Below are positions 17,058-25,496 of a stretch of 64,000 bases of DNA, piece by piece. A program made the translations under genes and the position numbers. Origin of the DNA: CAMDTE01 sp964504345 (lineage in GTDB: Bacteria; Bacteroidota; Bacteroidia; Flavobacteriales; Schleiferiaceae); contig CAZDDX010000004.1 of NCBI GenBank assembly GCA_964504345.1, positions 69,695 to 133,694 on the forward strand, given 5' to 3'. The first letter of the stretch is position 1; every line of letters starts with the position of its first letter. The notes under the pieces were generated by a model. It was given only the letters and a program-made list of their open reading frames with translations. It did not search any database and had not been told where the DNA came from.

Positions 17058-18028
17058 AAACGGTCCTTCAAAACCTCCAAATTAAGCTGCGCCACGGAGG
17101 AAAAGAAGACCATGGGTAACCTTTTTGGAAAGGTGGCTTTTAATTCACGGGTGAGCTCGTCGTCCAGTAAATCGCATTTGGAAATGGCGACTACTCGACG
17201 CTTGGTGAGCAGCTGGGGGTTGAACTTCTTGAGTTCCGCCAACAGGATTTTGTATTCTTTTGCCGCATCCGGGCTGTCCGCCGGAATCAAAAATAAAAGC
17301 ACCGCGTTGCGCTCAATGTGCTTGAGAAAGCGGTGTCCCAAGCCTTTGCCTTCGCTGGCACCTTCAATGATTCCTGGGATGTCCGCCAGCACAAACGAGC
17401 GGTAATCCCGGTAGGATACGATGCCCAATTGAGGAACCAAGGTGGTAAACGGATAATCAGCAATCTCCGGCTTGGCCGCACTCAAAACAGAAAGAAGCGT
17501 TGACTTTCCTGCGTTGGGGAAGCCCACCAATCCCACATCTGCCAAAACTTTCAATTCCAAGATGATCCAGCCTTCTTGGGAGGGTCCGCCGGGCTGGGCG
17601 TAGCGGGGCGCTCGGTTGGTGGACGACTTAAAGAAGTCGTTGCCCTTTCCGCCGCGGCCGCCTTCCATCAAGATGATTTCCTGACCGTCTTCGGCAATCT
17701 CCGCCAGCAAATCGCCGGTTTCCGCATCTTTGACGATGGTGCCCAAGGGAACTTGTAGGACTACATCCTCGCCGGTGGCGCCAATGCGGTTGTTGCGGTC
17801 TCCCCCACCGCCGGGTTCCGCCTTGATGTGCTTGCGGTACTTCAAATGCAGAAGCGTCCACATTTGTGCGTTGCCGCGCAAAACGATGTGGCCACCACGA
17901 CCGCCGTCTCCCCCGTCCGGGCCGCCTTTGGCGTTGCCCTTGGTGCGCAGCATGTGGGTACTTCCCGCGCCCCCGGCTCCGGAGGTGCAGTGGATTTTGA
18001 CGTAGTCAATAAAATTGGAATCAGCCAT
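17033..18028 (-). CDS. obg: Obg/CgtA GTPase
   Basis: This 331-residue ribosome-associated GTPase acts in 50S subunit maturation and stress control. The glycine-rich Obg fold (about residues 1-158) precedes a GTPase domain with P-loop GFPNAGKSTLL, switch II DIPGIIEGASEGKGLG and the NKxD-type motif SKCD. It lacks the long C-terminal extension of some Obg proteins. It follows adk by three bases, a common pairing. Confidence 0.97.
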   Translation of the reverse strand: MADSNFIDYVKIHCTSGAGGAGSTHMLRTKGNAKGGPDGGDGGRGGHIVLRGNAQMWTLLHLKYRKHIKAEPGGGGDRNNRIGATGEDVVLQVPLGTIVKDAETGDLLAEIAEDGQEIILMEGGRGGKGNDFFKSSTNRAPRYAQPGGPSQEGWIILELKVLADVGLVGFPNAGKSTLLSVLSAAKPEIADYPFTTLVPQLGIVSYRDYRSFVLADIPGIIEGASEGKGLGHRFLKHIERNAVLLFLIPADSPDAAKEYKILLAELKKFNPQLLTKRRVVAISKCDLLDDELTRELKATFPKRLPMVFFSSVAQLNLEVLKDRLWESLQES

Positions 18029-18031
18029 GGA

Positions 18032-18604
18032 TTAAAGGGTGTCCAGGGCGACCTTCAAGCGTTGGGTAATTTCCTCAATGCTGCCCACACCGGGAATGCC
18101 GATGTACTTGCCTTGCGCATCGTAGAAGTGCTGCACGGGCGCCGTCTCCGCGTTGTAGACGTCGATCCGTTTCTGGATCACGGCAGGGTCTGCATCGTCC
18201 GGTCTGCCGCTCGTCTTGCCGCGTTCCAACAGCCGAGCCTTCAACTCCGCTTCCGGAACTTCCAACGCCAACATGGCCGTAACGGATGTATTCATACCGT
18301 TCAACAAAGCGTCCAATGCCTCTGCCTGCGGTCCCGTGCGCGGGAAGCCGTCGAAAATAAATCCGGGCGCTGCCGGGTATTTGGCCAACTCAGCCGCCAG
18401 CATGTCAATGGTCACGGAATCCGGCACCAGCTGACCTTGGTCCATGTACGACTTAGCCAGGGTCCCCAGCGGGGTCTCTCCCTTGATGTTGGCCCGGAAA
18501 ACATCCCCCGTACTGAGGTGAACAAATCCGTATGCTTCAACCAAAAAAGCAGATTGAGTGCCCTTGCCTGCGCCAGGAGGGCCAAATAGTACAACGTTCA
18601 ACAT
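18032..18604 (-). CDS. adk: Adenylate kinase
   Basis: This 190-residue enzyme interconverts ATP, ADP and AMP. It has the P-loop GPPGAGKGTQ, FDGFPRT, and a short LID region (RGKTSGRPDD), so it is the short form without a zinc-binding LID. It has its own promoter box 16 bases upstream, divergent from the GDP-mannose gene, and leads the adk-obg-PAP2-crcB run. Confidence 0.96.
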   Translation of the reverse strand: MLNVVLFGPPGAGKGTQSAFLVEAYGFVHLSTGDVFRANIKGETPLGTLAKSYMDQGQLVPDSVTIDMLAAELAKYPAAPGFIFDGFPRTGPQAEALDALLNGMNTSVTAMLALEVPEAELKARLLERGKTSGRPDDADPAVIQKRIDVYNAETAPVQHFYDAQGKYIGIPGVGSIEEITQRLKVALDTL

Positions 18605-18620
18605 AATGATAAGGAAACCA

Positions 18621-18628
18621 CAAATTTA
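18621..18628 (-). promoter_or_regulatory. -7 box (TAAATTTG) for adk
   Basis: This minus-strand TAnnTTTG box ends 16 bases before the adk ATG. Confidence 0.6.
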
Positions 18629-18649
18629 CGGCATGGAGTTGGTATTCCG

Positions 18650-18657
18650 TATCTTTG
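18650..18657 (+). promoter_or_regulatory. -7 box (TATCTTTG) for the mannose-1-phosphate guanylyltransferase gene
   Basis: The box ends 20 bases before the ATG at 18678 and lies back to back with the adk box, 21 bases apart. Confidence 0.6.
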
Positions 18658-18677
18658 CCCCCGCAATCAACATCCCC

Positions 18678-19763
18678 ATGGAACACGTCTATGCCGTAAT
18701 CATGGCCGGAGGGGTAGGAACCCGCTTCTGGCCCGCCAGTACGGAAGAAAACCCCAAGCAATTCTTGGACATTTTGGGCACTGGGGAGACGTTGATTCAA
18801 CAAACGTTCCGCCGGATGAAGGCCGTTTGCCCGTCGGACCGCATTTATGTGGTGACCCACGAGCACTACGCCGCCCTGACTTTGGAGCAACTTCCGGAAC
18901 TGACGCCGGACCAGTTGCTGTTGGAGCCGGCCCGACGAAACACCGCACCGTGCATAGCGTATGCGGCATTTAAATTAAAGAAACGCGACCCCCTGGCGAA
19001 CATTGTGGTGACGCCGTCGGACCACCTGGTGGCGAACGAAGCGGAATTCCTCCGCGTACTGACCGAAGGTTTGCGCACCACACAGGAGCACAACATCTTA
19101 CTCACCTTGGGCATTAAGCCGCATCGGCCGGAAACCGGTTACGGATACATTCAGTACAAGGAGGACGAGGATTCGCTGCACCCAGAAGTTAAGCGGGTCA
19201 AATCTTTTACGGAAAAGCCGGACCGCGCCATGGCCGAGTCTTTTCTGGCTTCCGGTGAATTTTTGTGGAATTCCGGCGTGTTTCTGTGGAATGCCAATGC
19301 CATTCTCTCCGCTTTTGAAAAGTTACAGCCAGAAATTTACGGGCTGTTCCACAACGGATGGGATACGTTTAATACGGACCGCGAAAAGCCGTACATCGAG
19401 GAAGTTTATCCATCCTGCTCCAACGAAAGCGTGGACTACGGCATTTTGGAGAAAGCCAAAAACGTGCATGTGTTGCCGGCCTCTTTTGGCTGGTCCGATT
19501 TGGGCTCGTGGGGTGCCGTGCACGACCAACAGGTACCCGACGCGCAGGGCAACACCGGCGTTCATTCGAACGTGTTGGTTTACCACAGCAACAACAATAC
19601 CTTCGCGCTCCCGGAGCACATGGCAGCTGTAGTGGACGGTCTGGAGGACATGGTGGTGGTGGTGAACGAGAATCGCCTGTTGATTTGCCGACGCTCCCAG
19701 GAGCAAGAAATAAAGAAGTTTGTAAGTGAAGTTAAATTCAAGTTGGGAAATCAATTCGTTTGA
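18678..19763 (+). CDS. manC: Mannose-1-phosphate guanylyltransferase
   Basis: This 361-residue nucleotidyltransferase makes GDP-mannose from mannose-1-phosphate and GTP, feeding cell-surface polysaccharide. It has the signature MAGGVGTRFWPAST-NPKQF near the N-terminus, FTEKP in the middle and the VDYGILEKA / GWSDLGSWGA region near the end. It lacks the C-terminal isomerase domain of bifunctional forms. The ATG at 18678 follows a promoter box; a longer frame from 18558 would overlap adk. Confidence 0.92.
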   Translation: MEHVYAVIMAGGVGTRFWPASTEENPKQFLDILGTGETLIQQTFRRMKAVCPSDRIYVVTHEHYAALTLEQLPELTPDQLLLEPARRNTAPCIAYAAFKLKKRDPLANIVVTPSDHLVANEAEFLRVLTEGLRTTQEHNILLTLGIKPHRPETGYGYIQYKEDEDSLHPEVKRVKSFTEKPDRAMAESFLASGEFLWNSGVFLWNANAILSAFEKLQPEIYGLFHNGWDTFNTDREKPYIEEVYPSCSNESVDYGILEKAKNVHVLPASFGWSDLGSWGAVHDQQVPDAQGNTGVHSNVLVYHSNNNTFALPEHMAAVVDGLEDMVVVVNENRLLICRRSQEQEIKKFVSEVKFKLGNQFV

Positions 19764-19766
19764 AGT

Positions 19767-19774
19767 TATATTTG
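19767..19774 (+). promoter_or_regulatory. -7 box (TATATTTG) four bases before a 55-codon gene
   Basis: This perfect TAnnTTTG box overlaps the region just after the manC stop and ends four bases before the ATG at 19779. Confidence 0.6.
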
Positions 19775-19778
19775 TCCT

Positions 19779-19946
19779 ATGAAATTTCTCGGATTCCTCG
19801 TTGGCGTGGTCATCATTTTGATGGGCTTTAGCATGTTGATCTTCCTGGCCCTTTTTGTAGGGTATTGGTTGACGTTGATTGGCTTGGAACAATGGAAACC
19901 CGAATGGGCATACAAGCTGATTGGTCACAAGGAGTCCAAAGAGTAA
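19779..19946 (+). CDS. 55-residue membrane microprotein
   Basis: This small protein has one or two closely packed hydrophobic helices (about residues 4-30) and an amphipathic, aromatic tail with EQWKPEW and a charged end KESKE. It has a promoter box four bases before its ATG and a strong terminator 22 bases after its stop, so it looks like a complete one-gene transcription unit. I do not recognise a family. Confidence 0.65.
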   Translation: MKFLGFLVGVVIILMGFSMLIFLALFVGYWLTLIGLEQWKPEWAYKLIGHKESKE

Positions 19947-19967
19947 TTGCTCGTAATCCTTATTCGC

Positions 19968-19996
19968 AGCCGCCCCCTTGTGGGGCGGCTTTTTTT
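19968..19996 (+). terminator. Intrinsic terminator after the microprotein gene
   Basis: A 9-bp stem (AGCCGCCCC / GGGGCGGCT) with loop cttgt is followed by seven T. Confidence 0.9.
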
Positions 19997-20051
19997 GTAC
20001 CCATTGGTATTGAAAACGCCCGGTTAAAAAGCCATGGATTGGCTTGTGACG

Positions 20052-20059
20052 TACCTTTG
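20052..20059 (+). promoter_or_regulatory. -7 box (TACCTTTG) four bases before fumC
   Basis: The box ends four bases before the ATG at 20064, which argues for that start rather than the in-frame ATG at 20034. Confidence 0.65.
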
Positions 20060-20063
20060 CGGC

Positions 20064-21461
20064 ATGGAATACCGCATTGAAAAAGACACCATGGGCGAGG
20101 TTCAGGTACCGGCCCAGGTTTACTGGGGCGCACAAACAGAACGCAGCCGCAACAACTTTAAAATTGGACCGTCGGGAAGCATGCCGCGGGAGATCATTCA
20201 CGCTTTTGCGTACTTGAAGAAGGCGGCAGCGCAAGCCAACCACCAGCTGGGGGTGTTGGATGCGGACAAAGCTGCCTTAATTGGCCAGGTGTGCGACGAA
20301 ATCCTCACGGGCCAGCACGACGCTGAGTTTCCTTTGGTGGTTTGGCAAACCGGTTCCGGCACGCAGAGCAACATGAACGTAAACGAGGTGGTGGCCTACC
20401 GGGCGCATGTGTTGCGCGGCGGCTCGTTGACCGATGCGCAGAAAGTGCTTCACCCCAACGACGACGTCAACAAGAGCCAGTCTTCCAACGACACCTTCCC
20501 CACGGCTATGCACATTGCGGCCTACCTGCAAACCGTGGACCTTACCTTGCCCGGCATTCGCCTGCTGCGGGACACGCTGGCGGCCAAGGCCGAGGCGTTC
20601 AAGAGCATTGTAAAAACCGGACGGACGCACTTCATGGACGCCACGCCGTTGACGTTGGGCCAGGAGTTTGGCGGATACGTGCAGCAGCTGAACAATGGCA
20701 TTCGCGCCATTGAAAACGCTTTGGAAATGGTGGCCGAGTTGGCCTTGGGCGGCACTGCCGTGGGCACGGGACTGAATACTCCAGCAGGCTACGATGTTGT
20801 GGTTGCGGAGAAAATAGCCGCTTTAACGGGAAAACCGTTCCGCACGGCTCCGAACAAATTTGAAGCACTCGCCGCGCACGACGCCATGGTGGAATTGAGC
20901 GGCGCGTTTCGCCGAGTGGCGGTTTCTTTGATGAAAATTGGCAACGACATCCGCATGCTGAGTTCCGGACCGCGCAGCGGAATTGGTGAAATCGTCATCC
21001 CGGACAACGAACCGGGGTCCAGCATCATGCCCGGAAAGGTCAATCCCACGCAGCCGGAGGCGCTGACCATGGTGGCCGCGCAGATCATGGGGAACGACGT
21101 GGCCGTTGGGATTGGCGGTGCAACCGGTCATTTTGAGTTGAATGTGTTCAAACCGATGATTGCGGCGAATGTGCTGCAGTCCGGTCGTCTTTTGGGCGAC
21201 GCGTGCGTGTCGTTTAACGATAAATGCGCCGCCGGTATTGAGCCAAATCTTCCGGTCATTCAGAAGCATTTGGAGAATTCCTTGATGTTGGTGACTTCTT
21301 TGAACCCGCACATTGGATACGACAACGCAGCGGCTATTGCGAAGAAGGCCCACAAGGAAGGAACTACCTTGCGGGAGGCTGCGCTTGCGTTGAACCTATT
21401 GACTAACGAGCAGTTTGACGCCTGGGTGAAGCCGGAGGATATGGTGGGCAGTATGCACTGA
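20064..21461 (+). CDS. fumC: Class II fumarate hydratase
   Basis: This 465-residue enzyme converts fumarate to malate in the citric acid cycle. It begins YRIEKDTMGEVQVPAQVYWGAQT, has the TGSGTQSNMNVNEV and SSNDTFPTAMH active-site regions, and contains the superfamily signature GSSIMPGKVNP. Length fits FumC. It is probably expressed alone from its own promoter, with a bidirectional terminator after it. Confidence 0.96.
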   Translation: MEYRIEKDTMGEVQVPAQVYWGAQTERSRNNFKIGPSGSMPREIIHAFAYLKKAAAQANHQLGVLDADKAALIGQVCDEILTGQHDAEFPLVVWQTGSGTQSNMNVNEVVAYRAHVLRGGSLTDAQKVLHPNDDVNKSQSSNDTFPTAMHIAAYLQTVDLTLPGIRLLRDTLAAKAEAFKSIVKTGRTHFMDATPLTLGQEFGGYVQQLNNGIRAIENALEMVAELALGGTAVGTGLNTPAGYDVVVAEKIAALTGKPFRTAPNKFEALAAHDAMVELSGAFRRVAVSLMKIGNDIRMLSSGPRSGIGEIVIPDNEPGSSIMPGKVNPTQPEALTMVAAQIMGNDVAVGIGGATGHFELNVFKPMIAANVLQSGRLLGDACVSFNDKCAAGIEPNLPVIQKHLENSLMLVTSLNPHIGYDNAAAIAKKAHKEGTTLREAALALNLLTNEQFDAWVKPEDMVGSMH

Positions 21462-21485
21462 TTTCGCCTTTTCTGACTCCATGAA

Positions 21486-21517
21486 AAAGGGGCGGTCGCT
21501 TGCGCGACCGCCCCTTT
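21486..21517. terminator. Bidirectional terminator between fumC and the ArsC-like gene
   Basis: A perfect 14-bp stem (AAAGGGGCGGTCGC / GCGACCGCCCCTTT) with loop ttgc lies between two convergent genes. Confidence 0.9.
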
Positions 21518-21561
21518 CTCGTTTATTTGTTTTTGCGCGAAATCGAGCGCGCCTGTGTTTG

Positions 21562-21918
21562 CTAGAGCGCCAGCAATTCCAAAATTCGCTCCGCAGGACG
21601 CGCCAAAACGGCCTTTCCGTTTTCCGATACACCGATGGGGCGCTGCATCATGGCGGGGTGCTCAATCAAGGCCAGCATGATTTCTTCCTCGTCGTCCAGT
21701 TCCAATTCCGAAAATTGCTCCTTCCAGATAGGGTGGTTGGTTCGGACCAAATCCCGGGCGTCCAAGTCCAAAAGATTCAATAAATCTTCCAATTCCTCCA
21801 AGGTCAACGGCTCGTCGATCAGGTTGCGAACCGTCGGTTCCACTCCTTTTTCTTGCAAGAGAGCTAATGCATTTCTGCTGGTGCCGCACGACGGATTGTG
21901 GTAGAATTGAATTTTCAT
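21562..21918 (-). CDS. ArsC-family thioredoxin-fold reductase
   Basis: This 118-residue protein has the ArsC motif YHNPSCGTSRNAL with one N-terminal cysteine and the RPIGVSENGKAVLARP segment that closes the active site. Members use glutaredoxin to reduce arsenate; others in the family have unknown substrates. No arsenic-resistance genes lie nearby, so arsenate as the substrate is only a family-based guess. It has its own promoter box four bases before the ATG. Confidence 0.88.
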   Translation of the reverse strand: MKIQFYHNPSCGTSRNALALLQEKGVEPTVRNLIDEPLTLEELEDLLNLLDLDARDLVRTNHPIWKEQFSELELDDEEEIMLALIEHPAMMQRPIGVSENGKAVLARPAERILELLAL

Positions 21919-21922
21919 GCGG

Positions 21923-21930
21923 CAAAGATA
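21923..21930 (-). promoter_or_regulatory. -7 box (TATCTTTG) four bases before the ArsC-like gene
   Basis: This minus-strand box ends four bases before the ATG at 21918. Confidence 0.65.
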
Positions 21931-21952
21931 AAGTCTGCCGGTGGGTCCGTGA

Positions 21953-24900
21953 TTATCGACTTCGAACCAACGTCACGCTTCCGTGCAGATCGCCACCGTG
22001 GCCGCAGGCGTCGGACCATTGGGCGCGGTAAAAATAGACGCCGTCCGGCAAGTCCAAACCGTTCCGGGTACCGTCCCAACAAGCTGCTGGATACGTTTCC
22101 GCGTAAACGCATTCGCCCCAACGATTGTACACCTGCACGTGCCACAGAATCAATCCTATTTGTCCGGCGGAAGGCAATTGGAAGCAGTCGTTTATGCCGT
22201 TGTTGTCCGGACTGAATACGTTGGGAAGCTTGACGGAATTGGAGTCCAAGGGAACCACATTGATGGTGGTGGTGCTGGTGTCTGCCCGGCCGCAGGCGGT
22301 GTCTGCAGCCACCAAGTAAACGGTATAGTTGCCCAGGGCGGGCACGGTCCATTGGGCGCGCGCTCCGTTGACGGCTGGACCGTTAAATCCAAAAGGGTAC
22401 CAGGTGTATTGGGTGGCGCCAATCACCGCACCTTGCACGCGCACCACGGGAGGCTGGGCACAGGCATCTACCTCCACCACCGGAGGAACGGCAGACAAAG
22501 GCGCCGCAAAGCGGATGCGGAAAGGAAGACTGTCCCGAACCGAACACACAGTGTCCACGGTGATCACCCAGCCACGGTAAGGACCAAAACCAAAATAGCG
22601 GTGGGTCGCAGGCTGGGACCACGAACCGAACCACGAAGTGTCTGAACCGTCGCCCCAGCGGATGCGGTAGGTTACTCCGGAGGGTACTGACGTTGGAGGA
22701 AGCAGCACGGCCTTTTGCTCCTCCGAGCAGGTGTCGTTCTGAACGGTTGGCGTGAGAAGCGCTCCAGCGCCCGCGCGAACGACCACGGTATAAATTCGTT
22801 GCGCGGTGGTGTTGCACAGCGAATCGTAGCCTTGTGCCACCACTTGGTAGGTGCCTGGGGCGGTAAAAGTGTGTTGAACACCGAGCAACGCATTGGGGGC
22901 AGCCGTGTTTCCGTCGCCCCAATTGACGCTGAGCGACGTGGCATTCAAGGCCTCTGCCGCGAAGCCAACAGTTAAGGGAGCGCATCCGCTCAAGGGCTTC
23001 AAACCGGGTAACGATACAGACTGTACTTCCAAGTCAATTTGTACCGCCGCAATGTTGCAGTTGGCGGAATTGTTGGTGGCGCTGTGGGCGGTTGCCGGAA
23101 AAATGGGGAAATTGCTGCTGCCCCCGCAACCGGCGCAAATCGCTTGGTGGATCACGCCGTCCGGACTGAAGCGAGATGTGCCGCCGTCCACGTGTTCCAG
23201 GGAGGTGCCGCCAAAAAAACTGGCGTAGCGGGCGGATTGACCGTCTGGAGCCAAGACGAGAAAGTAGAAATCCGAACCGTCCGTATTGGAATCCAGCGCA
23301 TTGGGAGTGGTGGCCAGGCCCAAGGTATTGCCGCCGGAATTGACCAAACCGCCCCACCCGCTGAAGTAGGTGTTGCCGCAATCGTCCCAAGCCAAGGCGG
23401 TGGGCGATGTGTTGGCCTGCTGGTTTTGGCCGTTGCCAAAACTCATCTTGCGGTATACGGTATCCAGTCCTGTGCCGATGTAATGGATGAACTGGGCGGA
23501 CCCGGGCTGGCCCCAAACGCCAGGTGAAGGTGCAAACGGTGCTGAACCGGACGCGGCTTTGGACTGCCCCACCACGGCCACCGCAGCCACCGTGTCCAAG
23601 GCAGACAACGAACCCGACGGATTGGAGGCCGCGCAGAAAAGTGCATCGAAACCACCCGTTCCCCAGTAGGTGGAGCGCAAACGCGTTCCGGTGGCCACGT
23701 CCAGAACACCCAAGATGCCGTCCGTATGCGCGGCGCGCTGGGGCTGCAGGACGTTGGCTCCCCGTGCCAAACTGTCGCTTCGGGTGGCCCCTACCGCCAT
23801 CAATTGACCAAATGCCAGGGCCGACGGTGATTCTACCAAGCCCATCCACGCATCGTAGGCACTGCCGTTCAAGGCCACGGACCAACGCAAGGTGTCCAAA
23901 AAGGGCGATATGCGAAACACGATCCCGTCCAAAACACCCCCGAAAGCGGTGTCCCGCGGGTATCCGGGAAGCACGTTTAGCTGGCGGACGGGAAAATCAG
24001 TCGAACGAGTGCTGGTGGCCACAAAAACCTCTCCGAGTGAAGACAAACCGGGGCGCCCCACGCCGTTGACCAAAAGCTCCCCGCGCGCAGGATCTCCGTA
24101 GTTCATCGGCAAGCTGTTCGGCTCCAAATTGATGCCGTCGTTCTGTGATCCTCCCAAATAGGTTCCGCCCCGGAAAACGCCCCCCGTGGAGTCCAATCGG
24201 GCTACAAACAAGTCCGTTCCGTTGTTGAAGAAGACACCGTCCGCACTCACTCCCGTCCCTCCGGCAAAGGTGGTGTCAAACGCATTGGGCAGGTGCGGAA
24301 AATCGGTAGAACCCGTGGTGCCAAATACCACCAAGTCCCCGTTGGGCGCTACGGATATGCTGTGTGGTGCTTCCCGATTGTTTCCGCCCAAAAACGTGGA
24401 ACTGCGGTACCCGGTGCCGTCCGGATTCCACAAGGTGAGTACGGCATCGCACCCACCCCCTTGGTAGGCGGGTTGAAAGCCGTTGGCACTGGGGTATCCG
24501 GGACCGAAGGAAACGCCTCCGGACCAGGTTCGCCCTTGGGCGTCGTAAGTGGCGCAGTAACCAAAATTATCCGAGGTGCCGCCGCTGAAGGTGGAGAAAA
24601 CATACCGCGGATCCACAAAAACCGAGTCCGGGGTTCGTACAGCGTCTCCTACCAAGCGGAGGCTGCCGCGCTGCGCGCGCCAGCCAATAGCCAGCAGAGC
24701 CCCATCGGACGAAAAGGCTTTGGGCTCCGTCTCCTCCGCCCACTCCTCTCCCAAGCGCACAGACACCCCGCCCCGACGGTTGATCCGCCAATCGCTGGCG
24801 CCCTCCCACACCACCGAAACGGCTTGCAAATCGGTGCCGCGAGCAGCCACCCAGGTGGACTTAAGCTGCTGATCCACTACCTCCAAACGCAAATCCACTC

Positions 24901-25480
24901 CCGGATAAATTCCCTTGCCCACCAACACCCGTCCGCCCGGCACGTTGGAGCGCCATCGGGAACGATCCGTGCCCAAAAAATAATGATGCTTCACGCCAGG
25001 GGCTTGCTCTGAAGCGTCCAATTCCCAACGTACGGCACGAGACGCTCCCAAAAACCGCTGCCGAACGGCCCATTGATACGCCACGGCAGCGGTAGAGTCC
25101 GCGGGCCTTAGAGAGTCCGGAACGCGAACGGAAAAAACCAAAGCGTCGCGCTCCACGTGCACCGTGACCTGGTCTAAAACCAAACGGGCCACCTCCGGTG
25201 TTGCCCATTGTCCTAAATTGGGAACCACCAAGCGCGGTCCTTTGGTCATCACGCGGGTAGTCCGACCTTCCGCCGTCCCGGCGGGCAAGGCCGCAGTGTC
25301 CTGAGTCCCCGCAGAATTATCTACGGCCTGCTGTCCAAAAAAGGCTGCAACTGGGGACGCAAATTGTGCAGGAGCATGCAAAGCACGATGTGCGCCAGCA
25401 GGTAGCCCCAAAAGCCACCAAGCCAACAGCAAAAAAGCTGCCTGGAGCCTGTAATACTTAAGGATGGAGACCGAACACAC
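21953..25480 (-). CDS. Very large secreted beta-propeller-like protein with CHU_C sorting domain
   Basis: This protein of about 1,175 residues starts with a signal peptide (FLLLAWWLLGLPAGAHR). An N-terminal domain (about 60-290, with VPNLGQW and GKGIYPGVDLRLE) resembles the DUF7948-type module. SBBP-like repeats follow (about 290-800: FSTFSGGTSDNFGY, STFLGGNNREAPHSI, GGTYLGGSQNDGI, ASFFGGTSLEHVDGG). Then come PKD-like domains (about 830-1060) and the C-terminal type IX secretion type B domain (LPNVFSPDNNGINDCFQ, VYNRWGECVY). It is probably a surface adhesin or matrix protein. There is no early ATG; GTG at 25480 lies three bases after a TATCTTTTG box, and TTG at 25486 is an alternative. Confidence 0.85.
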   Translation of the reverse strand: MCSVSILKYYRLQAAFLLLAWWLLGLPAGAHRALHAPAQFASPVAAFFGQQAVDNSAGTQDTAALPAGTAEGRTTRVMTKGPRLVVPNLGQWATPEVARLVLDQVTVHVERDALVFSVRVPDSLRPADSTAAVAYQWAVRQRFLGASRAVRWELDASEQAPGVKHHYFLGTDRSRWRSNVPGGRVLVGKGIYPGVDLRLEVVDQQLKSTWVAARGTDLQAVSVVWEGASDWRINRRGGVSVRLGEEWAEETEPKAFSSDGALLAIGWRAQRGSLRLVGDAVRTPDSVFVDPRYVFSTFSGGTSDNFGYCATYDAQGRTWSGGVSFGPGYPSANGFQPAYQGGGCDAVLTLWNPDGTGYRSSTFLGGNNREAPHSISVAPNGDLVVFGTTGSTDFPHLPNAFDTTFAGGTGVSADGVFFNNGTDLFVARLDSTGGVFRGGTYLGGSQNDGINLEPNSLPMNYGDPARGELLVNGVGRPGLSSLGEVFVATSTRSTDFPVRQLNVLPGYPRDTAFGGVLDGIVFRISPFLDTLRWSVALNGSAYDAWMGLVESPSALAFGQLMAVGATRSDSLARGANVLQPQRAAHTDGILGVLDVATGTRLRSTYWGTGGFDALFCAASNPSGSLSALDTVAAVAVVGQSKAASGSAPFAPSPGVWGQPGSAQFIHYIGTGLDTVYRKMSFGNGQNQQANTSPTALAWDDCGNTYFSGWGGLVNSGGNTLGLATTPNALDSNTDGSDFYFLVLAPDGQSARYASFFGGTSLEHVDGGTSRFSPDGVIHQAICAGCGGSSNFPIFPATAHSATNNSANCNIAAVQIDLEVQSVSLPGLKPLSGCAPLTVGFAAEALNATSLSVNWGDGNTAAPNALLGVQHTFTAPGTYQVVAQGYDSLCNTTAQRIYTVVVRAGAGALLTPTVQNDTCSEEQKAVLLPPTSVPSGVTYRIRWGDGSDTSWFGSWSQPATHRYFGFGPYRGWVITVDTVCSVRDSLPFRIRFAAPLSAVPPVVEVDACAQPPVVRVQGAVIGATQYTWYPFGFNGPAVNGARAQWTVPALGNYTVYLVAADTACGRADTSTTTINVVPLDSNSVKLPNVFSPDNNGINDCFQLPSAGQIGLILWHVQVYNRWGECVYAETYPAACWDGTRNGLDLPDGVYFYRAQWSDACGHGGDLHGSVTLVRSR

Positions 25481-25496
25481 GGTCAAAAGATACGAA

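Noticed and set aside
16504..17060. Fluoride riboswitch upstream of crcB
   Set aside because: crcB overlaps the PAP2 gene inside an operon, and there is no room or recognisable structure for a riboswitch.
22383..25012. Long plus-strand and other-frame reading frames opposite the large secreted protein gene
   Set aside because: They are low-complexity, Arg/Pro-rich shadows of a GC-rich gene with no recognisable domains or promoters.
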